Positions 52,983-62,348 of a stretch of 64,000 bases of DNA are shown here, piece by piece. How positions within the stretch are numbered: the stretch's first letter is position 1; the number at the start of each line of letters is the position of its first letter. The notes below the pieces were generated by a model, which was not told the origin of the DNA, ran no database searches, and saw only the letters and a program-made list of their open reading frames with translations. Source of the stretch: Rummeliibacillus sp044763875 (GTDB lineage Bacteria > Bacillota > Bacilli > Bacillales_A > Planococcaceae); assembly GCF_044763875.1 (NCBI RefSeq), contig NZ_JBIWGZ010000006.1, forward strand, positions 124,001 to 188,000, in the 5' to 3' direction. The translations under genes and the position numbers were made by a program.

Positions 52983-55454
52983 TTACTCTGCAGCTTCTTC
53001 TTTTGAATAACGTTTTGCAAATAGCAAAGCAAAGTATCCACATGTGATCGCCAAGAAGACCACCATGTATATCAATAAGATTCCACTATTAAATCCGAAG
53101 AAGCCCATGTCTCCTGTTGAAATAGTTGCTTTAAAGCCTTGTACTGAATATGTCATTGGTAAAATTGGATTGAAAATATGCAATGCTTTTGGTACTAATT
53201 CTAATGGGAATGTACCTGCACTTGTTGTTAATTGAAGAATAAGGATAATAATCGCTAAGAAACGTCCTGGATCCCCTAATATTGTAACGAGCATTTGAAC
53301 TAAAGCTATAAATACATAACTTGAGATCAATGTCATTAATATAAATGCTCCAACATTGGCAATTTCAATTTTCAAACCAAACACAGCAATTGCTACAACA
53401 ATTAAGGATTGGATTAAACCAACTACTGCTAATACAACTGTCTTACTTGCAAACCATGCGAAACCATTTTTAGGTTTAATGGCTGGTTCTACTAATGGGA
53501 AAACAATTGAAATCAGTAATGCCCCAACAAATAAGCCAAGTGAGATGAAGTATGGAGCAAAACCTGTACCGTAGTTTGGTACTTTGTTGACTTCTTGTTT
53601 TTCAACATCAACTGGTTCACCGACCATATCATATGTTTTTTGTGTTGCATTTACACTTGAAGCAGTCTTATGTGCATCTGCAAGGTTTGATTGCAATGTA
53701 CCTGCTCCATCTTTCAATTCAGTTGTACCATCTGCAAGTTGTTGTGAGCCATCTGCAAGTTGTACTGCTCCACTTACGAGTGATTGCGTACCATTACTTA
53801 ATGTCCCTAAGCCACTTGCTAATTGACCTGATCCTGTTTGTAATTGACCCATACCACTTACAAGTGATTGTGTACCATTACTTAATGTTCCTAAACCACT
53901 TACTAACTTTCCTGATCCTGCTTGCAATTGACCAAGTCCATTATTAAGAGAAGTGATACCAGTATTTAGTTGACCAGCACCAGCATCTAATTTTTTTGCA
54001 CCTGCAATTGAAGTGCTCCAATTAGAAGCAAGTTTATCTGTACCCGCTGCTAATTGTTTTGTTCCTGGAGCTAATTCGCTGCTGACAGATTTGTTCATCT
54101 TATCTAAACCAGATGAAACTTGTGCAGCACCTTGTTTTAATGCCGTTAAATCGTTTGTTGTTGGTGCTTTAATGCCTGCAACGTTGTTATTAAGTTGTGT
54201 CGTACCTGCGCTTAACTTAGTTGCACCTGCATTTACGTTAGAAGCACCTGTATCAATCGCAGTTGCAGTTTCAAGTAGCGTTTTTTCTTGATCTGCTGGC
54301 AGATTCATCGCTTTTATTTGAGCGATTAATTGTTTTGTACCTGCAGCAAGTGATTCTGTTCCTTTTGTTAAGTCTGATGCACCATTGTTAAGATTAGTTA
54401 CTCCAGTTTGTAGTGATGAAATTTGTGACGGCATTTCTCCTAAACCTGTAACAAGTTGTGAAACACCATTTGAAACATTTTGTGCACCAGGAGCTAATTG
54501 TGATAACCCTGAGCTTAATGTACCAACACCATCATTTATTTTTTGTGCACCATTATTTAAAGAATTGATATTCGATGTGTTACCTTCTAATCCTGAAACT
54601 AAGGATTCAGTTCCCTTTTTAAGATCTGATGATCCACTTTGTAATTGGCTTGATCCATCTTTTGCTGAATCTATACCACTTTTTAATTCAGTCGATCCAC
54701 TTGCTGCGGATTTGGCACCATTATTTAATTGGTTGGCACCACTTGCTGCTGAATCAATACCATTTTTCAAATCATTAGAGCCAACTGCTGCGGATTTGGC
54801 ACCTTCAGATAATTGTGTTGCACCGCCTTTGGCAGACTGGATACCATCATTTAATTGATTAGCACCTTTACCAAGTTCACCTGCACCTTTTTCTAATTTG
54901 CCAGCACCGTCTGCTGCATCTCCAAAACCATTGCCCATTTTTTTAATATTAGCATATAGTGTTTTGGCATAAGTAGCTGAAACTTGTTTGTTTACTTCTT
55001 TACGAACTAATTCCACCGCTGAACTACCAATTTGTCCCCCTAAGAAGTTAAAACCTTCATTCGGTTTATAAATAATTTTCATTTGTTCAGGGTCATCTTC
55101 TAAAATTGAAGCTGCATTTTTTGAAAAATCTTTTGGAATCACAAGTTCCAAATAGTAATCGCGATTTTTTAATCCTTTATTTCCTTGAGCTTCTGATGTT
55201 TCAGTAAACTTAAATTCTTTACTCTCTATCAAATTATCGACTAGTTCTTTGCCGAATTGTTCTTCCTTGCCTTCAATAGTAGCGCCTTCATCATTATTAA
55301 CGATCGCCACTGGCAGGTCCTCTAATTGTGAATAAGGATCCCAAAATGCCCAAAGAAACATACCTGCATACATAACAGGGACAAATAAAACGGCAATTAT
55401 AGCAACCAGAACTTTTCTAGAATGAAAAATCTTACTCCATTCTGCTTTAATCAC
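52983..55454 (-). CDS. yhgE: YhgE/Pip-family membrane protein
   Basis: ABC-2-like membrane protein of 823 aa related to phage infection protein Pip and YhgE. One N-terminal helix (about 12-35) is followed by a long extracytoplasmic region and, at the C-terminus, about five helices (about 630-815). Between residues 185 and 600 the external part is built of short degenerate repeats (LxxGxxxLxxG, for example GAGELGKGANQLNDGIQSAKGG), likely a long helical or coiled rod. GTG at 55454 follows GAGGAGG. It lies after a TetR gene, as yhgD-yhgE in B. subtilis. Function uncertain; members serve as phage receptors or in export. Confidence 0.9.
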   Translation of the reverse strand: MIKAEWSKIFHSRKVLVAIIAVLFVPVMYAGMFLWAFWDPYSQLEDLPVAIVNNDEGATIEGKEEQFGKELVDNLIESKEFKFTETSEAQGNKGLKNRDYYLELVIPKDFSKNAASILEDDPEQMKIIYKPNEGFNFLGGQIGSSAVELVRKEVNKQVSATYAKTLYANIKKMGNGFGDAADGAGKLEKGAGELGKGANQLNDGIQSAKGGATQLSEGAKSAAVGSNDLKNGIDSAASGANQLNNGAKSAASGSTELKSGIDSAKDGSSQLQSGSSDLKKGTESLVSGLEGNTSNINSLNNGAQKINDGVGTLSSGLSQLAPGAQNVSNGVSQLVTGLGEMPSQISSLQTGVTNLNNGASDLTKGTESLAAGTKQLIAQIKAMNLPADQEKTLLETATAIDTGASNVNAGATKLSAGTTQLNNNVAGIKAPTTNDLTALKQGAAQVSSGLDKMNKSVSSELAPGTKQLAAGTDKLASNWSTSIAGAKKLDAGAGQLNTGITSLNNGLGQLQAGSGKLVSGLGTLSNGTQSLVSGMGQLQTGSGQLASGLGTLSNGTQSLVSGAVQLADGSQQLADGTTELKDGAGTLQSNLADAHKTASSVNATQKTYDMVGEPVDVEKQEVNKVPNYGTGFAPYFISLGLFVGALLISIVFPLVEPAIKPKNGFAWFASKTVVLAVVGLIQSLIVVAIAVFGLKIEIANVGAFILMTLISSYVFIALVQMLVTILGDPGRFLAIIILILQLTTSAGTFPLELVPKALHIFNPILPMTYSVQGFKATISTGDMGFFGFNSGILLIYMVVFLAITCGYFALLFAKRYSKEEAAE

Positions 55455-55479
55455 AAATTTTTCCTCCTCAAAAACCAAT

Positions 55480-55502
55480 TGACTGATTTCCTCATTCGGT
55501 CA
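55480..55502 (-). promoter_or_regulatory. Candidate YhgD operator before yhgE
   Basis: A 23-bp inverted repeat, TGACCG-N11-CAGTCA on the minus strand, with the same geometry as the site before the TetR gene at 56126-56148. It lies 25 nt before the yhgE GTG, after a hairpin (AGAGGTCTC/GAGACTCT then eight T) that overlaps the end of the TetR gene. Confidence 0.45.
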
Positions 55503-55523
55503 TTTTCCTGAAAAAAAAGAGTC

Positions 55524-56093
55524 TCACGGTAAGAGACCTCTGAAAATAGTATCTCGAAACAATGCTACGATCTTCTCTTCAGATAATTCCGAATCATGTG
55601 TAGCACCCCAGTCAGCTACAAATCCAATATACGCTTTAAATAAAAGATATGCCACTAATTCAGAATCGCATGGACGTAGTTCTTTTTTCCCAACGGCTAT
55701 ATCTATTTTCTCAGCAATATAAGAAACAATTTCTTTTTCTATACGAACTAACATCATCTTTACAGTTGGTGTTCGCAGTTCTTTTTCTTCTTCTACCAAT
55801 TTTGCATAGAGTTGATGTACTTCTCTAAACTGCAAAATTTTCATTAAAACATTATGTGCATTTTCTTGAAATGGACGTTCTGGTGAAATTTCTTCTTCTG
55901 CTGTCAATTTCATTTCCGAAATCATTTTAACGACAATCTCCTGAAAAAGTATTTCTTTATTTTCAAAAAAAGTATAAATTGTACCTTTCCCTACATTTGC
56001 AATTTTCGCCACTTGATCCATTGTTGTTGCTTTGTATCCAAAAAGAGAAAAGGATTTGGAAGCTGCTTCTAGAATTTCTTGTCTCCGATCCAT
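55524..56093 (-). CDS. yhgD: TetR-family regulator (YhgD-like)
   Basis: Repressor of 189 aa. The helix-turn-helix lies at residues about 8-52 (SLFGYKATTMDQVAKIANVGKGTIYTFFENKE); the rest is an all-helical ligand domain. The ATG at 56093 has AGGTGAG 7 nt upstream; a GTG at 56105 is an alternative start. It directly precedes yhgE, and both genes are preceded by similar 23-bp inverted repeats, so it probably controls itself and yhgE. Confidence 0.9.
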   Translation of the reverse strand: MDRRQEILEAASKSFSLFGYKATTMDQVAKIANVGKGTIYTFFENKEILFQEIVVKMISEMKLTAEEEISPERPFQENAHNVLMKILQFREVHQLYAKLVEEEKELRTPTVKMMLVRIEKEIVSYIAEKIDIAVGKKELRPCDSELVAYLLFKAYIGFVADWGATHDSELSEEKIVALFRDTIFRGLLP

Positions 56094-56125
56094 CTTGTTT
56101 CTCACCTACTTTCTTCCTTCAAAAA

Positions 56126-56148
56126 TGACCAGAAAACACTTTTGGTCA
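56126..56148 (-). promoter_or_regulatory. Candidate YhgD operator before its own gene
   Basis: TGACCA-N11-TGGTCA, a 23-bp inverted repeat, with an extra TGGTCA half-site at 56151-56156, 33 nt before the TetR ATG. Confidence 0.5.
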
Positions 56149-56205
56149 TCTGGTCATTTATTTTACACTTATAATTATTTAGTTTCAAGTCATTTTAGAA
56201 AAAAA

Positions 56206-56691
56206 TTAATGATCGTCTGCAGAAGAATCATCCATTCCCATGCTTCCATCATCTTTATCTTCTTTTACTTTGCTCATATCAGGATTTCCTACTACAATTT
56301 TTTGTTTTGGCATTGTGTGTAAACCACGTGCAGTAGTATGTGCATATATATAGTAAACCCCATCATGAGCAAATTTAGTTGTAGCTTTATATATACCCTC
56401 CTTATCCAATTTCCCCTCCATCATTTGACCATGATCACGATTTCCTGATTCCCATACTTCAAATTTCACTTCATCTGCATCATTTACATTCTTGCCACCT
56501 TGCGTAACGTGAGCAATTAAATCTACGTCTTTTCCTGCTTCTACTTTTTCGGGTGTTTGGATATCTACTTTTACTTCAACTGCAGTTCCTTCATTATGTG
56601 AAGTAGAATTGTCTGTTTTTGAAGTATCTGCATTATTACAGCCCGCCAGTACAACTGCGATTAACGCTAGACTAATTAACATTTTCTTCAT
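56206..56691 (-). CDS. FixH/YtkA-like lipoprotein
   Basis: A 161-aa exported lipoprotein: signal peptide with lipobox VVLAGC (Cys18), a short linker, then an Ig-like YtkA/FixH domain (about 40-140) with VEVKVDIQTPEKVEAGKDVDLIAHV and YYIYAHTTARGLHTMPKQ. The C-terminal tail is Asp/Met/His-rich (MGMDDSSADDH), a possible metal-binding end. Last gene of the lipoprotein-regulator-kinase-lipoprotein operon, 3 nt after the kinase. Role unknown; the tail hints at metal, perhaps copper, handling. Confidence 0.8.
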   Translation of the reverse strand: MKKMLISLALIAVVLAGCNNADTSKTDNSTSHNEGTAVEVKVDIQTPEKVEAGKDVDLIAHVTQGGKNVNDADEVKFEVWESGNRDHGQMMEGKLDKEGIYKATTKFAHDGVYYIYAHTTARGLHTMPKQKIVVGNPDMSKVKEDKDDGSMGMDDSSADDH

Positions 56692-56694
56692 AAT

Positions 56695-58086
56695 TTATAA
56701 CTCCTCTATTAATGGTATTTGTATCGTTACGATTGTTCCAATACCTAATTCGCTAGTAATATACCAAGTTCCTTTATGATATTTTACGAGTTGATCTACG
56801 ATAGAAAGCCCTAAGCCACTACCACCATCACTTCTACTACGTGCTTTATTGACTCGATAAAATCTTTCGGCAATATGTGGCATGTCTTCTTCTGGAATTC
56901 CAATGCCATGGTCTTGTATGGTAATGATAGCAAGATTCCCTTCTCTTTTGGCACTCATAATAATCTCTGTCTTTTCTTCTGAATATCGAAGAGCATTTTC
57001 AATTAAATTGATCAAAATTTGCTGTACTTTTTCTTCATCAGCATTTATGATAATTTCTTCATCTATGTCTGTACGTAAATTGATTGCCTTTTGATTCACT
57101 TGTTGCTCTGTGATATGAACCACTTCGCGAATTGTTTCAGCTAATGGTAAGGGATATAAAGTAACAGTATCTGTTTGATTGACAGCTCTTGATAATTGTA
57201 GAAGTTCATTCGTCAATTTTTCCAAGCGATTTGCTTCACGTACGATTAAAGCTAACGTTTCTTGTCTTTGTGACTCTTCGATATAACCACGTTCTAATGC
57301 CTCACCATAGCCTTTTACATAACTAATCGGTGTCCGTAATTCATGGGAAACTGTAGCCAAGAATAGCTTTTGCTCCTCGTCTTCTTGCTGAATCGATGTC
57401 GCCATCTTATTAAAGGTTTGAGCAAGCTGACCAATTTCATCTTTAGAATTCACTTCAACGCGCGTTTCATAATCACCCACTGCCATTTTTTCTGCTGCAT
57501 TTTGTAAATCTTTTAATGGTTTCATAATATGTTTTATTCCTTTAAATACTCCAAAACCAATTAAAAATATGAAAATTGCTGCACTACCTAATAAAATAAA
57601 GACTTCTTTTGAAGCCATTTCTGTTATTTTAGCAAGAGGAAAATAAATATAGATAATTCCTTCTAATCGATTATGATCTGTTAAAGGGATGATAGCTGAA
57701 ATCACTTGACGATCAAAGCGCTTTTCATACCCTTTTTTTGTAATCGTCTTTCCTTTTAAAAGTTGCTCTCTTTCATCTGGCCCAATCAATGTATCATAAT
57801 CGATATCAAATGGTACGCAAGCACTTAACTCCCTAGGATTCCGAACCGCAAATACATTGACATTTGAATAGGAATTATAGTGGTCAATTTTGTTGATAAA
57901 ATCATCGGTTACTTTTCCACCATCATACATTGTTGACAACTTTTCACCAATTTCAACCATTGAATTTTCAGCATCTTTTACATAAAGTCCTTCATAAAGG
58001 AAATTTGTAAGAACATACATGAATAATACAGTGATAGCCAAAAATGCTACAATTATTATCCAAATTCTTGTAGATAATTTCGTCAT
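56695..58086 (-). CDS. Membrane sensor histidine kinase
   Basis: Kinase of 463 aa with helices at about 8-30 and 163-184, an extracytoplasmic domain of about 130 residues between them, a HAMP domain (about 185-235), phospho-acceptor His248 in VSHELRTPIS, and ATPase motifs NLIENALRYS, DHGIGIPEED and GGSGLGLSIV. The ATG at 58086 overlaps the regulator stop by 4 nt. The partner lipoproteins on both sides suggest sensing of an extracellular ligand or redox/metal state. Confidence 0.93.
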   Translation of the reverse strand: MTKLSTRIWIIIVAFLAITVLFMYVLTNFLYEGLYVKDAENSMVEIGEKLSTMYDGGKVTDDFINKIDHYNSYSNVNVFAVRNPRELSACVPFDIDYDTLIGPDEREQLLKGKTITKKGYEKRFDRQVISAIIPLTDHNRLEGIIYIYFPLAKITEMASKEVFILLGSAAIFIFLIGFGVFKGIKHIMKPLKDLQNAAEKMAVGDYETRVEVNSKDEIGQLAQTFNKMATSIQQEDEEQKLFLATVSHELRTPISYVKGYGEALERGYIEESQRQETLALIVREANRLEKLTNELLQLSRAVNQTDTVTLYPLPLAETIREVVHITEQQVNQKAINLRTDIDEEIIINADEEKVQQILINLIENALRYSEEKTEIIMSAKREGNLAIITIQDHGIGIPEEDMPHIAERFYRVNKARSRSDGGSGLGLSIVDQLVKYHKGTWYITSELGIGTIVTIQIPLIEEL

Positions 58087-58766
58087 TTCGAAACCTCGAA
58101 ACGATAGCCTAGTCCCCAAACTGTGTGTATAAATTGCCCAGCCTCATGACCTAGTTTTAATCTCAATGTTTTAATATGTGTATCTACTGTTCTAGTACCA
58201 CCACTGTAATGTAAACTCCAAATTGTTTCTAATAACTGTTCCCTCGTATAGACAACATTTTCATTGTCCATAAATAAATGTAATAGCTCAAATTCCTTTA
58301 ATGTTAATGGAATGACTTTGCCAGATACATATACTTTTCGAGAAATTTCATCTAACTCAATTGAATCTTTTACGAGCAGTTTGTTTGTGACTTCTACGAC
58401 TTCGCCTCTGATTCTCCTTAGTACAGCTTGAATGCGTGCTACTAATTCATTTGAAGTAAATGGTTTTACAACATAATCATCAGCACCAATTGTTAATCCT
58501 TTTACTTTGTCCTCATTGGCATCCCTTGCAGTTAGGAAAATAATGGGTACATCTGATGTTTTTCTAATTTCCGTACACACTTCAAATCCATTCATATGAG
58601 GCATCATAATATCCAAAATAATCAAGTCTACTTGATGCTCTATTAGTGATTTAATTGCTTCAAGTCCACCATTTGCTTGGAGTGTTTGAAATCCTGATTG
58701 GCGTAACATAACATTGATCAGATTTCTCATATCTTGTTCATCATCTACAATAAGTATTGTCGTCAT
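58083..58766 (-). CDS. OmpR-family response regulator
   Basis: Regulator of 227 aa with acidic residues Asp8/Asp9, phospho-acceptor Asp52, Lys at about 102 (VVKPF) and a C-terminal winged helix ending WGLGYRFEV. It overlaps the upstream lipoprotein gene by 4 nt and the kinase by 4 nt, so the three are translated as a coupled unit. Confidence 0.93.
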   Translation of the reverse strand: MTTILIVDDEQDMRNLINVMLRQSGFQTLQANGGLEAIKSLIEHQVDLIILDIMMPHMNGFEVCTEIRKTSDVPIIFLTARDANEDKVKGLTIGADDYVVKPFTSNELVARIQAVLRRIRGEVVEVTNKLLVKDSIELDEISRKVYVSGKVIPLTLKEFELLHLFMDNENVVYTREQLLETIWSLHYSGGTRTVDTHIKTLRLKLGHEAGQFIHTVWGLGYRFEVSK

Positions 58767-59725
58767 TCTTCTGTCTCCCTTACTAGCAATTGGAATGGAC
58801 CCTTCCCAACATTAATTGTTTTAGCTATCTTCCCATTTTGTAAAAAATATAAGTGATGGTCATCATAGCCTGCAACTACGACATAGTGTTTAAATAGATT
58901 CAACGTAAACGGATTAGCTCCAACCTCTAGTTCACGTTTTACTTTCCCATCCAAGGTCACTTCAGAAATTGTACTTTCGCCATGGCTGATCACATAAACA
59001 CGATTATCACTTTTCACAAGTCCAACTGGCATCATAGGTAGCTTTATTTGAGATATTTTCTTCCCTGTATTAAGGTCAAATATATCAACTGTTGAATTTG
59101 GTTTTATACCTTCCCCATGACCGCCAAGCCAAAGCTGATCATCCTTTACCACGACCATTCCGTTAGATGACTTTTCAATTGGCCATTCCTTAAGTGGTTT
59201 TAAACTCTTCGTTTGCAAAATGGAGAGCTTTGTATCTTTATAATTCACTACAATTAGCTGACCATTATGAATCAACATTGACATGGGATAATTGCCGACT
59301 TTTTGTTTAGCCATTAACTTTCCTTGTTCGTTATAAGCAGTTATACGATTGGTTTTACCATTAGCTAGATAGATTTGTTTATGTACTTTATCATAGATAG
59401 CATTTGTAACACCCACTCCAGTATCTATGGAAAATTCCTGCTTACCCGTTGTTAAATTATAAACAGTTGCTTTTTTGAGCTGAAATCCATATAACAATAT
59501 TTGCTGCTGGTTAATCAAAGTAGCACCCGTATATCCTTCATCTAGTTTCCAAGTTTCGAACACTTTACCTTGTTCGTTGATAAAACTGATAGATGGTGCT
59601 TGTATATTAACCGATGCGATAAAATCTTGATTCTTCGGAATGGAAGGGTAAGCCGTCTTCCCGCAACCTCCCAAAATAATTGCAAAACTCAAAAGAAAGA
59701 TCATCCAAAACTTTTGCCATCTCAC
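58763..59725 (-). CDS. YncE-like beta-propeller lipoprotein
   Basis: A 320-aa exported lipoprotein (lipobox ILGGC near residue 21) whose mature part consists of repeated beta-propeller blades (GKQEFSIDTGVGVTNAIYD, GKKISQIKLPMMPVGLV, KVKRELEVGANPFTLNL) as in YncE/YVTN-family proteins. No enzyme motif is seen; it likely binds a ligand or partner outside the membrane. The GTG at 59725 follows AAGGGGG; an ATG three codons upstream is possible. First gene of the four-gene operon, so it may tune the kinase that follows. Confidence 0.85.
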   Translation of the reverse strand: MRWQKFWMIFLLSFAIILGGCGKTAYPSIPKNQDFIASVNIQAPSISFINEQGKVFETWKLDEGYTGATLINQQQILLYGFQLKKATVYNLTTGKQEFSIDTGVGVTNAIYDKVHKQIYLANGKTNRITAYNEQGKLMAKQKVGNYPMSMLIHNGQLIVVNYKDTKLSILQTKSLKPLKEWPIEKSSNGMVVVKDDQLWLGGHGEGIKPNSTVDIFDLNTGKKISQIKLPMMPVGLVKSDNRVYVISHGESTISEVTLDGKVKRELEVGANPFTLNLFKHYVVVAGYDDHHLYFLQNGKIAKTINVGKGPFQLLVRETEE

Positions 59726-59942
59726 AAGCATCACCCCCTTATCTTATTTTACTGTGAATTTGTGAAAAATAAATGAAGTACAATTGGGCAGATTGTGAAC
59801 AATTTGATTTGACTTATTGTTCTGAATGATACCCACAAAGACGATCAATCATAAACCTCTGAATAGTTGACAAGATATTGTTTAGCTCTACTCAGAAGCT
59901 CATTAGCACCACTCAACCTAGCATTGGCGCTATCCTTTTAAT

Positions 59943-59976
59943 ATAAAAACTCCATCTCTTGCTAGAGATAGAGTTT
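59943..59976 (-). terminator. hem operon terminator overlapping the last stop codon
   Basis: AACTCTATCTCT pairs with AGAGATGGAGTT (one G-U), loop of 4, then T-rich sequence. The stop codon of the last gene lies at the loop, so the stem forms within the coding end. Confidence 0.8.
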
Positions 59977-61389
59977 AGTTTGAAATATAGAGGCTAACAC
60001 TTCTGTTGCTGATTTTTTCCCTTGTACGATACAATCAGTCAGGCTGATGCCTTCATAGGAATTTCCTGCAAGTCGAATAGTTGGATAAGATGCATGTAAT
60101 TCTTTTTTTGCTTGTTCCACTCTTATTCGATGCCCGATTGTATACTGTGGCATCGAATCTTTAAACCGAGATACAATTGTATTAATTGGTTTCTCATCAA
60201 TTTTCAACATGCCATGTAAATCTTGTAATACTACTTTTTCAATCTCATTGTCCGATAATTCAACAATGGATTCATCGCCCGAACGACCTACATAGCTTTT
60301 CAGCACAGCACAATCTTCCTGTATCGCATGGGGCCATTTACGATGGATAAGAGAACATGCTGTAATCGAATAATCACTATTTCGTGAGACAACAAATCCA
60401 TCACCATCAAACTTTTTCTTTATGGCATTATTTGAAAAGATCATCGATACAGCCGCAACCGTTTTGACAGGAATATCAAGCAAGCTTTTCAAAAGTCCTT
60501 CATGTTTAAATAGCTTTGTAGCTACATGATGAGGAGTAGCTACAATAACACCATCAACAGGAATGGAGTTTTGATTGTTTAATAGTAAGATAATTTGATC
60601 CTGCACTTTTGAAATACTTTCAACTCGAACGCCTTTATAAATGACCGCCATTTCTAACGACTTTTCTAAAGCAGAAATTAAACTTTCTAAACCATATTTA
60701 AACGTTCTAAAAGTACTTTCAAGCGTACCTTCTTTTAGTTGTGAATTTTCCTTTTGAATTCCTCTGATTACACTACGATGCTTTAGACAGGCCTCAGCAA
60801 GATTTGGAAGTGTTTCATGTAAGCTTAATTGATCGATATCACCTGAATAAACACCTGATACAACAGGTTCGATTAAGTTTTCAACGACTTCCTCTCCAAA
60901 TCGTTTGCGCAAAAATCCCCCTAATGATTGATCTTCTTTTACGTTGGATGGAGGTAATAATAAGTCACAAGCGGCCCTTACTTTGCCACTCCAAGAAATA
61001 ATATCTGATTTAGCAAAGGGCATAATTTCAGTAGGTATACCTAAAATTGAGCCATCTGGAATTGGAGATAGTTGCTTATTAACAGCTACATAAGTTTTAC
61101 CAGGCACTTTACTGATAATCTGATTTTCCATTCCTAGCTGCTTTGCTAATTCTTCAATTACTCGATCTTGATCGAGAAAAGAGTCTGGTCCTCGTTCGAT
61201 GATAAAATTGTCTTTACGAAATGTTTGTATTTTGCCACCTAATCTGTGAGTTGCTTCGATTAGGACAATTTCAAGCGGTAGCTTCTGATCCTTTGCCTGT
61301 TGTTGCAAATAGAACGCAGCTGTTAAGCCCGTAATCCCTCCACCGATAACGGCAACCCTTCGCTTTTGTTCAGTCACATCAATCATCAC
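59962..61389 (-). CDS. hemG: Coproporphyrinogen III oxidase (HemY/HemG type)
   Basis: FAD enzyme of 475 aa that in monoderm bacteria oxidises coproporphyrinogen III to coproporphyrin III (also called CgoX or HemY in Bacillus). N-terminal FAD motif VAVIGGGITGLTAAFYL (about 12-28) and RLGGKIQTFRKDNFIIERGPDSFL. C-terminal FAD contact is RLAGNSYEGISLTDCIVQG (about 440). Third gene of hemE-hemH-hemG, 6 nt after hemH. Start GTG/ATG pair at 61389/61386. Confidence 0.95.
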   Translation of the reverse strand: MMIDVTEQKRRVAVIGGGITGLTAAFYLQQQAKDQKLPLEIVLIEATHRLGGKIQTFRKDNFIIERGPDSFLDQDRVIEELAKQLGMENQIISKVPGKTYVAVNKQLSPIPDGSILGIPTEIMPFAKSDIISWSGKVRAACDLLLPPSNVKEDQSLGGFLRKRFGEEVVENLIEPVVSGVYSGDIDQLSLHETLPNLAEACLKHRSVIRGIQKENSQLKEGTLESTFRTFKYGLESLISALEKSLEMAVIYKGVRVESISKVQDQIILLLNNQNSIPVDGVIVATPHHVATKLFKHEGLLKSLLDIPVKTVAAVSMIFSNNAIKKKFDGDGFVVSRNSDYSITACSLIHRKWPHAIQEDCAVLKSYVGRSGDESIVELSDNEIEKVVLQDLHGMLKIDEKPINTIVSRFKDSMPQYTIGHRIRVEQAKKELHASYPTIRLAGNSYEGISLTDCIVQGKKSATEVLASIFQTKLYL

Positions 61390-61395
61390 TTTCTA

Positions 61396-62334
61396 TTAGG
61401 CATGGGCTAAAGCTTTTTGTACAGCATCTGCCAAAGCGTCTATAAATAATGGATTGTCATTTGGCATTTTCGGACGGTGGTATTTTGCACCTAATTCTTC
61501 ACATACTGTTTTACATTCATAATCGTTATCGTAAAGTACTTCTAAATGTTCTGCTACAAATCCTACCGGTGTGTAAACAAAAGAACGATAGCCTTTGTTG
61601 TTATATAGGTCACGTGTTAAATCTTGAACATCTGGTCCAAGCCAAGGATCTTTTGTTTGCCCTGCAGATTGCCATCCGAATTCCATGTTTTTTACACCTG
61701 TACGTTGTTGAAGAATATCAGCTGTTTCGTGTAATTGATCTGCATATGGATCTCCCATAGCAATAATTTTTTCCGGAAGAGAATGGGCACAAACAATTAG
61801 ACAAGCTGTTTCACGTTCTTCATCAGACATAGCTGTAAATTCTGCATTAATCTTCTCTGTCCAATATTGAAGGAATTTCTCTTCTTTATACCAGCTATCA
61901 ATTGTGTGAATGGTTAAGTTACCAAGTTCAGTAGCCTTTTCTTTAGCACGCGTATTATAAGATTTAGTTGAGAATGAAGAAAAATGTGGTGCTAAAACAA
62001 GAGATACTGCTTCTGTAATACCGTCGTTATGCATTTTTTCAACAGCGTCTTCGATGAAAGGTGCAATATGTTTTAGACCAATATATACTTTATATTCCAC
62101 TTCATCTTGTACTTCGTTTAGACGAACTTCTAATGCTTTGGCCTGCTTTTCTGTTGTTTCAGCAAGAGGTGAAATTCCTCCAATTGCTTGATAACGACTA
62201 CGCAAGTCTTCAATATGTTCATCACTTGGACGGTGCCCATGGCGAATATGTGTATAGTAAGGGATTAAATCTGCATCCGTTTTAGGCGTACCATATGCCA
62301 TAACTAATAAGCCTATTTGTTTTTTCATTTTCAT
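61396..62334 (-). CDS. hemH: Coproporphyrin III ferrochelatase
   Basis: Inserts iron into coproporphyrin III (CpfC) in the coproporphyrin-dependent route. The 312-aa soluble protein has catalytic His in LAPHFSSFSTKSY (about 183), Glu in NMEFGWQSAGQT (about 263) and the signature region IVCAHSLPEKI. GAGGTGAC precedes the ATG. It lies between hemE and hemG. Confidence 0.96.
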   Translation of the reverse strand: MKMKKQIGLLVMAYGTPKTDADLIPYYTHIRHGHRPSDEHIEDLRSRYQAIGGISPLAETTEKQAKALEVRLNEVQDEVEYKVYIGLKHIAPFIEDAVEKMHNDGITEAVSLVLAPHFSSFSTKSYNTRAKEKATELGNLTIHTIDSWYKEEKFLQYWTEKINAEFTAMSDEERETACLIVCAHSLPEKIIAMGDPYADQLHETADILQQRTGVKNMEFGWQSAGQTKDPWLGPDVQDLTRDLYNNKGYRSFVYTPVGFVAEHLEVLYDNDYECKTVCEELGAKYHRPKMPNDNPLFIDALADAVQKALAHA

Positions 62335-62348
62335 GTCACCTCAAAGTA

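Noticed and set aside
53584..54858. Several Cys/Pro/Ser-rich plus-strand frames opposite yhgE
   Set aside because: They are the antisense reading of the repetitive yhgE ectodomain and vanish outside the repeats.
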